Shown piece after piece: positions 40,297 through 49,659 of a DNA stretch of 64,000 nucleotides. Within the stretch, counting starts at the first letter, position 1; each line of letters starts with the position of its first letter. The position numbers were made by a program, and so were the translations under genes. The stretch spans positions 423,731-487,730 of the forward strand of contig NZ_LMUE01000002.1 of the NCBI RefSeq assembly GCF_009766065.1, written 5' to 3'. The notes under the pieces were generated by a model. The model made no database searches. It saw only the letters and a program-made list of their open reading frames with translations, and had not been told where the DNA came from. The DNA comes from Dyella sp. S184 (GTDB lineage: Bacteria; Pseudomonadota; Gammaproteobacteria; Xanthomonadales; Rhodanobacteraceae).

Positions 40297-41772
40297 ATGC
40301 CTCCCCAAGCCGCCGCGGATCCTCACGCTGCCGCCTCCGCTGCCTCCATGCCAGCGACGGTTTCAGCCATCCTGCCTGAGGTATCAACGCGCGAACGCTA
40401 TCGTGGCCTGCTGTGGCTGGTCGCCGCCTCCTTCTTCATGCAAGCGCTGGACTCCACTGTGGTCAACACCGCGGTACCGGCCATGGCCGAGGCTTTGCAC
40501 GTCACTCCACTGGGTATGCGAACAGCGCTGACCAGTTATGTGCTGACCCTGGCGATTCTTATTCCGGCGAGTCCGTGGCTGTGCGACCGCCTGGGCACGC
40601 GCCGGGTCTTCGGCGTCGCGATCATCGTGTTCGGCGCGGGATCGCTGCTGTGCGGCATTGCGCAGACCTTGCCGGAGCTGGTCGCCGCGCGGGTACTGCA
40701 AGGCATCGGCGGTGCCTCGCTGATGCCCGTAGGCCGCTACGTGCTGGTGCGCAGCATCGCCAAGCGCGAGTTCGTGCGCGCGATGAGCACGGTGGCCACG
40801 TTCGGCCTGCTCGGCTCGGTGCTTGGGCCGCTGCTCGGCGGCGCGCTGGTCGAGTTCACCTCGTGGCGGCTGATCTTCCTGATCAACGTGCCGGTGGCGA
40901 TCGCCGGCGTGTGGATGAACCGGCGCGACATGCCCGATTACCGGCTGGAACATGCGAACCGCTTCGACCTGTTCGGCTTCCTTCTGTTTGCAGCCGCCTC
41001 GGCCTTGCTGCTCACCGCGTCGGAACTGGCTGGCAGCAAGCCAGTGCCGTGGGCGCACATCGGACTGTGCAGTGCGGTCGCGCTGCTGCTCGGCGCGACC
41101 TATGTGTGGCATAGCCGGCGCACCGCGCATCCGGTGGCGGACCTGAGCCTGTTGCGCGTGCGCAGTGTGTGGGTGGCGCTGGCCGGCGGCCTGTTCACCC
41201 GGCTCGGCATTTCGGGCATGTTCCTGTTGCTGGTGTTGTTCCTGCAGGTGGGATGCGGCTGGTCGCCCATGATGGCAGGCCTGATGATGGTGCCGCAGGC
41301 GCTCGGTTCGATCAGCGCCAAATGGGCGATCAACCGGGCACTGATCCACTTCGGCTACCGTCGCCTGCTGCTCGGCAACACCCTGATGGTGGCCGTGCTG
41401 CTGGCTGCATTCGCCCTGCTCGGCCCGACCTCGCCAGTCTGGCTGATTGCCTTGCTGACCTTCCTCTATGGCAGTTTTTCGGGACTGCAGTACACCGCGA
41501 TGAACACACTGATCTACAACGACCTGGACATCAAGCACGCCTCGATGGCCTCGTCCATGGCCTCGACCGCGCAATACCTCGCGATGAGTTTCGGCATCGC
41601 ACTGTCGACCCTGCTGATGGAAGCGCTGCTGCAAGGTCACGCTCACGAAGACTACGTCATCGCATTCCGTTGGACCGTACTGTTGCTGGCAGCAATCACC
41701 GCCATAGCCAGTCGCGTGTTCAGCCGATTGCGGCATGATCGTCCGGTGCGCGCCGCCGCAACGACTGAGTAA
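40297..41772 (+). CDS. MFS transporter, DHA2 (EmrB/QacA) type
   Basis: A 14-span drug:H+ antiporter-like protein of 491 aa. TM1 ends FFMQALDSTVVNTAVPAMAE (motif D1), motif A is LCDRLGTRRVFGVAI, and motif C lies in GLLGSVLGPLLGGALVEFTS. It resembles E. coli MdtD/YegB and EmrB-type pumps. No membrane-fusion partner is adjacent, so it may work alone. Substrate unknown. Confidence 0.88.
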   Translation: MPPQAAADPHAAASAASMPATVSAILPEVSTRERYRGLLWLVAASFFMQALDSTVVNTAVPAMAEALHVTPLGMRTALTSYVLTLAILIPASPWLCDRLGTRRVFGVAIIVFGAGSLLCGIAQTLPELVAARVLQGIGGASLMPVGRYVLVRSIAKREFVRAMSTVATFGLLGSVLGPLLGGALVEFTSWRLIFLINVPVAIAGVWMNRRDMPDYRLEHANRFDLFGFLLFAAASALLLTASELAGSKPVPWAHIGLCSAVALLLGATYVWHSRRTAHPVADLSLLRVRSVWVALAGGLFTRLGISGMFLLLVLFLQVGCGWSPMMAGLMMVPQALGSISAKWAINRALIHFGYRRLLLGNTLMVAVLLAAFALLGPTSPVWLIALLTFLYGSFSGLQYTAMNTLIYNDLDIKHASMASSMASTAQYLAMSFGIALSTLLMEALLQGHAHEDYVIAFRWTVLLLAAITAIASRVFSRLRHDRPVRAAATTE

Positions 41773-41855
41773 GCAGCCCGCGTTGAATGGGCTGTCACGG
41801 CACCTCGGCACGCATGTAGGATGCAGGCTCTGCCGACAGCCTGGACGCACGCCGC

Positions 41856-43058
41856 ATGGAACACGCCAGCGACATCCTGTTCACCCTGTTCATCGTGTTC
41901 GTCGCCGCCCAGATCGGCGGCGAAATTGCGCAACGGCTGAAGCTGCCCGGCGTGGTCGGCGAGATCGCCGCCGGTTGCGTGATCGGACCGTCACTGCTCG
42001 GCTGGATCACGCCCGAACAGACCGCCACCGGTACGCCGCTGGATGTACTGGCCGAAATCGGCGTGGTGCTGCTGCTGTTCTCGGTGGGCCTGGAAACCCG
42101 ACTGGAGGATCTGAAGAAAGTCGGCAAGGTGGCCTTCCTGGTCGGTGTGCTCGGCGTGCTGGTGCCATTCGGCATGGGCAGCGTATGGGCACATGGCAAC
42201 GGCTTCGACTGGGACAAGTCGCTGTTCGTGGCCGCCGCATTCGTCGCCACCTCGGCAGGTATCACGGCACGCGTACTGCAGGAGTTGAACGCACTGCAGC
42301 GCGTCGAGAGCAAGGTGATCCTTGGCGCCGCGGTAATCGACGACATCCTCGCGATGCTGCTGCTCGGCGTGGTGGTGTCGATGCAGGGTGGTGGTGGCTT
42401 CAATCTCTCGCACCTGCTGCTGGTGCTGGCTGGCGCGATTGGCTTCATCGCCGTGGTCGGCCTGGGCGGCGCGCAAGTGATGCGCTGGAATTCCAGCTGG
42501 CTGGAGAAACCGCTGGCCCCGCATTCGCCGCTGATGATCGTGCTGGCGCTGTGCCTCGGACTGGCCTACCTGTCCACCCTGTTCGGACTGGCGGCGATCA
42601 TCGGCGCGTTCCTCGCTGGCATGATCGCTTCGGAAACGCGCCAGCAGCACACGCTGGAAAAGCAGACCATGCCGCTGCTCGCATTGCTCACGCCGTTCTT
42701 CTTCGTAGTCACCGGCAGCAAGATCGACCTGCATGAGCTGGCCAACACCGATGCCCTGCTGATGCTCGCCGCGGTCACCGCGATCGCGATCGTTTCCAAG
42801 CTCGCCGGCGGCTGGCTCGGTTCGCTGTCGCTGGGCAAGCACAGTGCCACCATCATCGGTTTCGGCATGGTGCCGCGCGGCGAAGTCGGCGTGGTGATCG
42901 CCAGCCTCGGCCTCGCTGCCGGCGTCTTCAACAACCGTATCTACGCGATCATCGTGGCGATGTCGCTGCTCACCGCGATGGTGACGCCGCCGGTGCTGGC
43001 GTGGCTGCTGAAACGTGGTGGCAACGGCGCAGTCGCCGATCAACCGCGCGCGAGCTGA
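41856..43058 (+). CDS. CPA2-type cation:proton antiporter
   Basis: A Kef-like Na+/H+ or K+/H+ exchanger of 400 aa with about 12 spans. The N-terminus (DILFTLFIVFVAAQIGGEIA, then LPGVVGEIAAGCVIGPSLLG) and the VIDDILAMLLLGVVVS helix with the two Asp residues of the ion site are diagnostic. The cytoplasmic TrkA-N/RCK domain of KefB/C is missing, so it is the short NapA/GerN-like form. Its last 19 bp overlap the convergent photolyase gene. Confidence 0.9.
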   Translation: MEHASDILFTLFIVFVAAQIGGEIAQRLKLPGVVGEIAAGCVIGPSLLGWITPEQTATGTPLDVLAEIGVVLLLFSVGLETRLEDLKKVGKVAFLVGVLGVLVPFGMGSVWAHGNGFDWDKSLFVAAAFVATSAGITARVLQELNALQRVESKVILGAAVIDDILAMLLLGVVVSMQGGGGFNLSHLLLVLAGAIGFIAVVGLGGAQVMRWNSSWLEKPLAPHSPLMIVLALCLGLAYLSTLFGLAAIIGAFLAGMIASETRQQHTLEKQTMPLLALLTPFFFVVTGSKIDLHELANTDALLMLAAVTAIAIVSKLAGGWLGSLSLGKHSATIIGFGMVPRGEVGVVIASLGLAAGVFNNRIYAIIVAMSLLTAMVTPPVLAWLLKRGGNGAVADQPRAS

Positions 43059-44455
43059 TACGCCGCCAGCGCCTCGGCACGTGATGCGCCGAGGTCCACC
43101 ATCGGCGCCGGGTAACCACTGCGTTTCAGCAGCGCCGGATCCTTCCATGGCTCATGTAGTAACGCGGTTGGCGCTTCGGCCAGTTCCGGTAACCAGCGGC
43201 GCAGATAGATGCCCTGCGGATCGAACTTCAGCGACTGCGTCACCGGATTGAACACCCGAAAATACGGCGCCGCATCCGCGCCACAGCCCGCTACCCACTG
43301 CCAACCCAGCGTATTGTTGGCGAGATCCGCATCCACCAGCGTGTCCCAGAACCAGCGCGCACCGTGCTGCCAGTGCTGGCGCAGATTCTTGGTAAGGAAG
43401 CTGGCGACGATCATGCGCACGCGGTTGTGCATCCAGCCGGTATGCCACAACTCACGCATGCCCGCATCGACCAACGGGATGCCGGTGCGGCCCTGCTGCC
43501 AGCGCTGCAGCAGCACTTCGTCGGCAGCGGTCCAGCGAAAGCCGTCGAAACGTGGATTGAAGTTATCAGTCGGCGTGCGCGGGAAGTGATACAGCAGGTG
43601 ATGCGCAAACTCGCGCCAGCCAAGCTGACGCAGGTAGGGCTCGATATCCGGGCGTCGCTTTGCATCGACACGAAGTGCCTGCGCGTGCAGTGCGTGATGG
43701 ATTTGCCGTGGCGAAATCTCGCCGAAGTGCAGGTGCGGAGACAGTCGCGAGGTGCCATGCCGCGCCGGCAGATCGCGCGCTTGCACGTAGTCACCGATCG
43801 CGTCGTCGCCGAACAGCTCGAGCATCTCCTGCGCGCCCTGCTCGCCCGGCGTCCATGCTTCGCGCAAACCGCTGTCCCAGCTGATCCGCGGCAACAACGC
43901 CAGCGACTCCAGCGGCATGCTGCCCTTCGTCTTCGAAAGTCGTAGCGACGAAGGCACTGGCAATGGCGCGGTCACACTCAACTGCGCGCGCAGGTTGCGC
44001 CAGTACGGCGTGAACACCCGATACGGCTCGTCCTGCTTGGTGGCGATCTGCCACGGCTCGCACCACAGCGCGGCATTGCTGCTGTGCGCCTCGATACCCT
44101 GCTCGCGCAGCGCCGCCTTGATCCGCGTGTCGCGTTTGATCGCCGCAGGTTCGTACAAACGGTTCCAGTAGACCGCGCCGGCGCCGGTCTGCTCCAGCAA
44201 TGCCGACAACGCGGCAAGCGTGTCGCCCTGCTGGATATGCAACTCACCGCCATGCGCCTGCAATCCACGCTGCAACGACGCCAGCGAGTGATGCAGCCAC
44301 CAGCAGCTTGCCGCGCCCGGTGCCCAGCCAGCTTCTTCGTCGGGCGCGTGAATGTAGAGCGGCAGCACCTGCTCATACGCGGTACATGCGGCGGTGAGCG
44401 CCGGGTTGTCGGCCAGGCGCAGGTCGCGGCGAAACAGCAGAATGGCCGTAGTCAT
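43040..44455 (-). CDS. phrB: Deoxyribodipyrimidine photolyase
   Basis: A FAD-dependent, light-driven repair enzyme for cyclobutane pyrimidine dimers; 471 aa. The N-terminal antenna domain starts TTAILLFRRDLRLADNPALT. The C-terminal FAD domain has RLSPHLHFGEISPRQIHHAL, the Trp-rich GMRELWHTGWMHNRVRMIVA motif and NTLGWQWVAGCGADAAPYFR. These match class I CPD photolyases. The start lies 143 bp before the Nramp-like start on the opposite strand. Confidence 0.94.
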   Translation of the reverse strand: MTTAILLFRRDLRLADNPALTAACTAYEQVLPLYIHAPDEEAGWAPGAASCWWLHHSLASLQRGLQAHGGELHIQQGDTLAALSALLEQTGAGAVYWNRLYEPAAIKRDTRIKAALREQGIEAHSSNAALWCEPWQIATKQDEPYRVFTPYWRNLRAQLSVTAPLPVPSSLRLSKTKGSMPLESLALLPRISWDSGLREAWTPGEQGAQEMLELFGDDAIGDYVQARDLPARHGTSRLSPHLHFGEISPRQIHHALHAQALRVDAKRRPDIEPYLRQLGWREFAHHLLYHFPRTPTDNFNPRFDGFRWTAADEVLLQRWQQGRTGIPLVDAGMRELWHTGWMHNRVRMIVASFLTKNLRQHWQHGARWFWDTLVDADLANNTLGWQWVAGCGADAAPYFRVFNPVTQSLKFDPQGIYLRRWLPELAEAPTALLHEPWKDPALLKRSGYPAPMVDLGASRAEALAAYQLARG

Positions 44456-44598
44456 CCGGCGAGTTTACGCGAGCAGCTGCTGGTCTTCCGATATTCACGC
44501 CTTCACCGCATCGACCCGCCGATGCTGCGCGCTTGGGGGAAACTCATCGTCCCGTGCGCCACACTCGGCCCGGCACTTCAAGCATCGGGAACACATCC

Positions 44599-45885
44599 AT
44601 GGTCAGTCGCAAGAACACCGAAGATGGAGGACTGGAAACACCACCGTGGGCGAACCTGGGTGCCGGCCTGATCACCGGCGCAGCCGACGACGACCCCAGC
44701 GGCATCGCCACCTACTCGCAAGTGGGCGCCGCCTTCGGCTACGGCATGCTGTGGTGCATCCTGCTGACCATGCCGCTGATGATCGCGATCCAGGGCATCA
44801 GCGCCGGCATCGGGCGAGTCACCGGCCGTGGCCTGATGGAGGGTATCCGCACGCATTACCCCAGGACGCTGGTATATGGCCTGGTCGTCTCCATCATCGT
44901 GGCGAACGTGATCAATCTGGCGGCGGACATCGGCGCCATGGGTGCCGCGCTGAAACTGCTGATCGGTGGCCCGGCCCTGGTCTACGCCGCGGTCTTTGCC
45001 GTGCTGTCGCTGCTGCTGCAGATCTTCATTCCGTTCACGCGCTATTCGCCTATCCTCAAGCTGCTCACACTGAGCCTGTTCGCCTACGTGGCGACCGTGT
45101 TTGTGATCCATGTGCCATGGCCGGCCGTACTCAAGAGCATCGTGGTTCCGCCAATCACCTGGAATGCCAAGTACGCAGTCGGCCTGGTTGCCCTGCTCGG
45201 CACCACGATCAGCCCGTACCTGTTCTGCTGGCAGGCATCGCAGGAAGTGGAGGAGATCGGCTCGAACAAGCGCCGAAGGCCGCTGCAAAAAGCCCCGCAT
45301 CAAGCGCAGAGCGCCCTGCGCCGGATCGGCATCGACACCACGATCGGCATGGTTTTCTCCAACCTGATCGCCTTCTTCATCATCCTCACCGCCGCCGTGG
45401 TACTGCACGCCCACGGCAAGACCGACATCCAGTCCTCTTCCCAGGCCGCCGAAGCGCTGCGGCCACTGGCCGGCAAGCTGGCGTTCGCCCTGTTCGCTGC
45501 CGGCATCATCGGCACCGGCCTGCTGGCCGTGCCGGTATTGGCCGGCGCCACCGCCTATGCCGCGTGTGGTGCGCTCGGCCAGCACAGCGGGCTGGAGAAC
45601 AAGCTGCACGAGGCCAAGTTCTTCTATGGCGTGCTGATCGTCGCCAGCCTCGCCGGCATTGCACTTAACCTGACCCCGCTCGACCCGATCAAGGCGCTGT
45701 ACTGGAGCGCGGTGATCAATGGCGTGGCCGCGGTACCGCTGATGATCGTGATGATGCTGATGGGCTCCAGCCGCAAGGTGATGGGCAAGTTCACCATGCC
45801 ATGGCCGTTGAAACTGTTCGGCTGGCTCGCCACGGCGGCGATGGCAGCAGCAGCTGTGGTGATGTTTGTCACCTGGGGGGAGTGA
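44599..45885 (+). CDS. Nramp-related divalent metal transporter
   Basis: An inner-membrane transporter of 428 aa with about 11 spans and the Nramp fold. The substrate site is atypical: TM1 reads GAADDDPSGIATYSQ where Mn/Fe Nramps have DPGN, and TM6 reads LLGTTISPYLFCWQASQEVE where they have the metal-binding Met motif. Loss of that Met suggests a substrate other than Mn or Fe, possibly Mg as reported for NRMT proteins; the subgroup assignment is inference. The start at 44599 is the first Met before the conserved region. Confidence 0.85.
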   Translation: MVSRKNTEDGGLETPPWANLGAGLITGAADDDPSGIATYSQVGAAFGYGMLWCILLTMPLMIAIQGISAGIGRVTGRGLMEGIRTHYPRTLVYGLVVSIIVANVINLAADIGAMGAALKLLIGGPALVYAAVFAVLSLLLQIFIPFTRYSPILKLLTLSLFAYVATVFVIHVPWPAVLKSIVVPPITWNAKYAVGLVALLGTTISPYLFCWQASQEVEEIGSNKRRRPLQKAPHQAQSALRRIGIDTTIGMVFSNLIAFFIILTAAVVLHAHGKTDIQSSSQAAEALRPLAGKLAFALFAAGIIGTGLLAVPVLAGATAYAACGALGQHSGLENKLHEAKFFYGVLIVASLAGIALNLTPLDPIKALYWSAVINGVAAVPLMIVMMLMGSSRKVMGKFTMPWPLKLFGWLATAAMAAAAVVMFVTWGE

Positions 45886-45966
45886 AGGACCACCACAGGT
45901 TCACATTCTTTTGGCAGCTAACTGAGGATATGCTGGACAATGCTGGAATAATCTCGGGGGCTGTAC

Positions 45967-46353
45967 GTGGATACGAAGAAAACCGTACTTATCGTCGATG
46001 ACGATGCCCTGGTGCTGGAATCGATTGACCTGCATCTATCCGCGACCGGTGACTATCAGACGATCCGCGTCCAAGGGTCAGCGGGCGCCGCCAGCCACCT
46101 GCTGAATGCCCAGAAGATCGACGTCATCGTTGCCGACGTCGTTCTCGCCGGCAGCATGACCGGCATCGACATCAGCCAGAAGGCCATCGAGAAGTACCCC
46201 GAAATCGCTGTGGTCGTCATCACTGCCGATCCGGAAGTGCATTGCGCCGAGATCCCCGAACGAGGCGTCTTTCTACGCAAACCGTTTGGCGGGGAGCAGT
46301 TGCTGGAAGCGATTGGGGAAGCGTCGAGGCGTGCGGGCGAAGGCTCGACGTAG
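45967..46353 (+). CDS. Stand-alone receiver-domain protein
   Basis: A CheY-like response regulator of 128 aa with no output domain. It begins with GTG (MDTKKTVLIVDDDALVLESI), has phospho-acceptor Asp in DVIVADVVLAGSMTGIDIS and the conserved Lys in RGVFLRKPFGG. No kinase is next to it. It could be a phosphate shuttle or act by protein contact. A GGGGG-containing ribosome site lies upstream. Confidence 0.88.
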   Translation: MDTKKTVLIVDDDALVLESIDLHLSATGDYQTIRVQGSAGAASHLLNAQKIDVIVADVVLAGSMTGIDISQKAIEKYPEIAVVVITADPEVHCAEIPERGVFLRKPFGGEQLLEAIGEASRRAGEGST

Positions 46354-46408
46354 AAGTCAGACACGCACAAACGCAAGAAGCGACCTTACCATGCAAGACT
46401 CTTCCACG

Positions 46409-46437
46409 AAAAAAGGCCCGGGTTGAATCCCCGGGCC
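46409..46437 (-). terminator. Terminator of the S53 peptidase gene
   Basis: On the minus strand GGCCCGGG-GATTCAA-CCCGGGCC followed by TTTTTT. It lies 45 bp beyond the peptidase stop; on the plus strand it could also end the receiver gene but lacks a T tract. Confidence 0.8.
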
Positions 46438-46481
46438 CTCAAGCGCTTCAAATATTTTTCGAGTAAATGGATCTTCGGCGG

Positions 46482-48212
46482 TTATTGGGCCAGTGTCGTG
46501 ATCAATCCCGCCTTCGGGCTACCCCAGCCAGTCACCAGGTCGTAGCCGGTCACGGCCGAATAGCTGCCGGACTTGCCGCTGGTGATGTCGTGGAAGTCCG
46601 TGGCATACGTGCTAGTCAGGTTCTGCGGATAGATGGTCGCGTTGAAGTTCCCAACCCGTGCCCCGCCGTTGGCAACCAACTGCTGGTTGACCAGTGCAAT
46701 GAAGGCCGCCCACATCGGCGCGGCAAAGCTGGTGCCGCCGTACTCGTTGGCCTGACAGGCTTCCTGGTCTCCGCAGGTATAGAAGGTGAAGTTGGCGTTG
46801 GCCGAGACATCCGGACCATTGCGATAGGTGGTCGATCCCTTGTTGGTCGAGGTGATCACGCCCGAGAGCTTCTGCCAGGACGGAATGGCGATCTTGTCAG
46901 GAGATATGCCGCCGCCGCTGTCGACCCAGGCCGTCTCCGACTTCCAGGGGCCTGCCGCGCTGCTGGTCGTCAGGTCAGTACCACCAACAGAGATGACATA
47001 AGCGTCATCGGCGGGCCATGCTGCTGCGTCCCCGGTCTTCTTCCAGGTCGAATCGTCACCGGATGCGACGAAGAAGGTCTGGCCCTGCGCGGCCATCTTC
47101 TCGAAGTATGGATCGAGCGTCGTCGGATCCGCCGGCGTCCAGCCCCATGAGCAGCCGATCGTGGTGGGCAACGGGCTGTGCGTCGTCATGGCGCTGATAA
47201 TGGCGGTATCGGTGGAGCCGATGTACATCACCAGGCTGCTCAGGCCAGGAGCCATACCCAAGGCCTGGGTCATGTCGAGATTCTGCTCACCATCGTCGCA
47301 GTCGCCGCCTGCCTTCGTATAGACGCAGGAGGTGCTGGTTCCGTCGGTTGAGAGGAGCGTGACGGGAACATTGTTGGTCTGTTTGACGTTCTTGTAATAC
47401 GTCGTCAGGTCAGCCAGGTCGGTGCCGTAATATTCGAACAGTCCCAGGTTCTGACCTGCACCAGTCAGCGCCGTGCCGCCGTAGTAGGCAGCGCGCATAT
47501 CGCTACCCAGGAACGAGGACGAGGGACCCGAACCGGTCGTCGCATGGGAAACAACCGCATCGGGACTGATGCCATGGGCCTTGGCGTAATCGCCCTTCTT
47601 GACGTACAGCGGATGCGGGATCGAGTAGTTGTCCAGACCGGAAACATGCCAGAGCGGCACTCCCAACGAAGTCGTCGGCTCGCGATCCGGGCTGAAGAAC
47701 ACGCGGTTCTCCGTGGGGTGTTGATAGGTAAGCATCCGAACGTTGAAAGCGGCTTCGACGGCCGAGACGGGCCCCTTCACCTGCACATCCATGCCATCGC
47801 GGTTTCCCCCGGTCACCGTCAGCCCATTGCGGCGCAGATACTGGACGACCGCGTCATAGTCCTGCTGGGTCGGACCGAATCTGGCGGTGAACTGCGCCGG
47901 AGTGAGGTATTGGCGAAAGGATGGACTCGCCGGGTTGGCAACATCCGCCACAAACGCATCCAAGCCTGCCTTGTCGCGCAGTGGCAGGACGACATCGAGG
48001 CTCATCACCTGATGGGCGGGAAGGCTGCCGACCTGTGATGCCGCATGTGTGCTCACCACATCACGCACATGGTGAGTCATCACTTCCGCGGCCTGCACCG
48101 CTGTGGTTGCGCCGAATGCAAGAGCAATGGCAACCGAAAGCGAACACGTTTTGCGTACGAGGCCGGAAAGGCCACCCTTCAAAGCTGCTCCACCCAAATC
48201 TGTTCTATTCAT
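46482..48212 (-). CDS. Secreted S53 (sedolisin/kumamolisin) serine-carboxyl peptidase
   Basis: A secreted acid protease of 576 aa. The signal peptide is SVAIALAFGATTAVQAA, after a long basic N-terminus. The prodomain (VVLPLRDKAGLDAFVADVAN to about residue 190) inhibits and folds the enzyme and is removed on activation. The catalytic Glu and Asp are in DDGEQNLDMTQALGM, the oxyanion Asp in VASGDDSTWK, and the nucleophile in GGTSFAAPMWAAF. The Ca-binding site is in YATDFHDITSGKSGSYSAV. All key residues are present. Pseudomonas-type sedolisins and kumamolisin are the nearest models. Confidence 0.93.
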   Translation of the reverse strand: MNRTDLGGAALKGGLSGLVRKTCSLSVAIALAFGATTAVQAAEVMTHHVRDVVSTHAASQVGSLPAHQVMSLDVVLPLRDKAGLDAFVADVANPASPSFRQYLTPAQFTARFGPTQQDYDAVVQYLRRNGLTVTGGNRDGMDVQVKGPVSAVEAAFNVRMLTYQHPTENRVFFSPDREPTTSLGVPLWHVSGLDNYSIPHPLYVKKGDYAKAHGISPDAVVSHATTGSGPSSSFLGSDMRAAYYGGTALTGAGQNLGLFEYYGTDLADLTTYYKNVKQTNNVPVTLLSTDGTSTSCVYTKAGGDCDDGEQNLDMTQALGMAPGLSSLVMYIGSTDTAIISAMTTHSPLPTTIGCSWGWTPADPTTLDPYFEKMAAQGQTFFVASGDDSTWKKTGDAAAWPADDAYVISVGGTDLTTSSAAGPWKSETAWVDSGGGISPDKIAIPSWQKLSGVITSTNKGSTTYRNGPDVSANANFTFYTCGDQEACQANEYGGTSFAAPMWAAFIALVNQQLVANGGARVGNFNATIYPQNLTSTYATDFHDITSGKSGSYSAVTGYDLVTGWGSPKAGLITTLAQ

Positions 48213-48808
48213 TGGAAACTACTCCCCGTATAACCAGTGAAAGATTTAAGAGGGAATTGACCGCATGCTCCCCACAGCATGCTCCCCCGGCGCCGATTGG
48301 CCGCCGAAGGGTATGATGAAAATTGTTATCTTCAAGTGATGACGCCTGTTTTGTTGAGCTGATCGCAAGTGCCTGCTTTTGGCTGACAATAGATTTTGCG
48401 TTGCGGACAATCACGCGGTTATCTCGAACCGCCGAGATTGAGCCAATGCCGACATCAGTTTTGCATTAGCTGGCGCAAGAAAAAACGGCCCACTCAAACC
48501 CTTTGCACTGAAATCCTGCGACCTCGCGCATTCTCATCCGGTCAAGTGGCTCCAACACAGAAATTCAGCCGCAATACCGCACCAACGATACTGGCGCGGA
48601 GGTTGCTGCATGCTGGCAAGTGACGGCGCAGCACCACTTCCGCAAATGAGGTAACCCATCAACCAACTGAATTTTGACTCTTTCGGCATATAGCGAGTGC
48701 CATAGTTAAACCTGCGCAGGCATCGCATATATTCCTGCCATTCCCGAAGTGCCGAATACGCCGGACGATGGGCCGCAATTCAAATCTCGCGGGCGAGGAT
48801 AGCCAATC
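48213..48808. other. Intergenic region, no gene seen
   Basis: About 600 bp between the peptidase and Hcp genes. The AT content is higher than in the neighbours, and short open frames here are not protein-like. It should contain the peptidase promoter and the Hcp promoter; the part around 48660-48700 (TTTTGACTC, TATAGCGAG) could be a promoter but is not a clear match. Confidence 0.4.
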
Positions 48809-49288
48809 ATGGGCTTTCATTCTTACACCAGCTTCAAGGGATCGAAGACAGGGCCATTCAAGGGTGAATCATCGAAACCAAAGAGAAGTGATGAATGGTT
48901 CGATATTGATTCGATACATATGTCCACGGAGGCTCCGCGAACCTCCAACAGCGGCAATCCAAAGGGCGCGCGTCATCATAAAACCATCACCCTCACGAGG
49001 GAGGTCGACGCCGCCTCTCCCCTGCTATTCAAGGCATGCTGGTCGAACGAGATTTTCCCGGAAGTCGTTCTGGAGGTGACCGCGGGCGAAAAGTCCGGCC
49101 ATGAGCGTGTCGTGTGGAGAACCGTACTGACTGACGCCGTGATAGCACACGTCAAGCCTCATTATGGCCACGCCACCAAAGCAGCGAAGAAAATGGAGAG
49201 CGTGAGTCTTGTCTTTCGCAACATCTCTGTGACGAACTCGCCGCCAAACACTTCAACCACTGATGACTGGAACGCGAACAGCCAGTGA
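48809..49288 (+). CDS. Hcp-family type VI secretion tube protein (orphan)
   Basis: A 159-aa protein with Hcp signatures: the N-terminal loop TSFKGSKTGPFKGESSKPKR, ARHHKTITLTREVDAASPLLF and ACWSNEIFPEVVLEV. Hcp hexamers form the tube expelled by T6SS, and orphan copies may carry effectors or act with a T6SS elsewhere. Its C-terminal tail (VTNSPPNTSTTDDWNANSQ) is short, so no effector domain is fused. GAGGAT lies about ten bases ahead of the ATG. No other T6SS gene is in the window. Confidence 0.85.
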   Translation: MGFHSYTSFKGSKTGPFKGESSKPKRSDEWFDIDSIHMSTEAPRTSNSGNPKGARHHKTITLTREVDAASPLLFKACWSNEIFPEVVLEVTAGEKSGHERVVWRTVLTDAVIAHVKPHYGHATKAAKKMESVSLVFRNISVTNSPPNTSTTDDWNANSQ

Positions 49289-49659
49289 CTGCAGCCAAGT
49301 GCACGCATGGCGTCATGGACAATGTCAGAAACGCGGTGCTCGTCTGATTTACCACACGCAGCGAAACCAACTACCCGACTTCGACCCACCACCGTAGGCG
49401 CTCCGTCCCCCGGCACCTTCCAGGAATTGCCCTGACACCTTTTCCGGAGTCTGGCCATCGCGCGCGGACAAACCACCAATCATTCGATCGGCTTTTGATG
49501 AAGTGCTTTTTCCTTAGAGCCGATCATGGGAACAGTCGTCCCTCGGGTCAGCGGCGCCCCGCCCGGCATCTGGCCCGGGCATCACCGTTAAATAACTGTC
49601 TAGTTACCTTTTTTGCGTTAACCCTTTATCGTGAGCTCATTGCAGTCACGAAAAGAACC
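49289..49659. other. Intergenic region with one dispersed repeat copy
   Basis: No gene. 49359-49443 is a copy of the dispersed repeat described below. The segment 49590-49630 is likely to hold the promoter of the cupin gene. Confidence 0.5.
49359..49443 (+). repeat. Dispersed inverted-end repeat, copy 1 (partial)
   Basis: Matches other copies in GCGAAAC...ACTTCGACCCAC and in the conserved right end GGCACCTTCCAGGAATTG CCCTGACACCTTTT. The left end is not clear. Confidence 0.6.

Noticed and set aside
40384-41850. 488-codon minus-strand frame opposite the DHA2 transporter
   Set aside because: Gln/His/Arg-rich shadow of the membrane protein on the plus strand.
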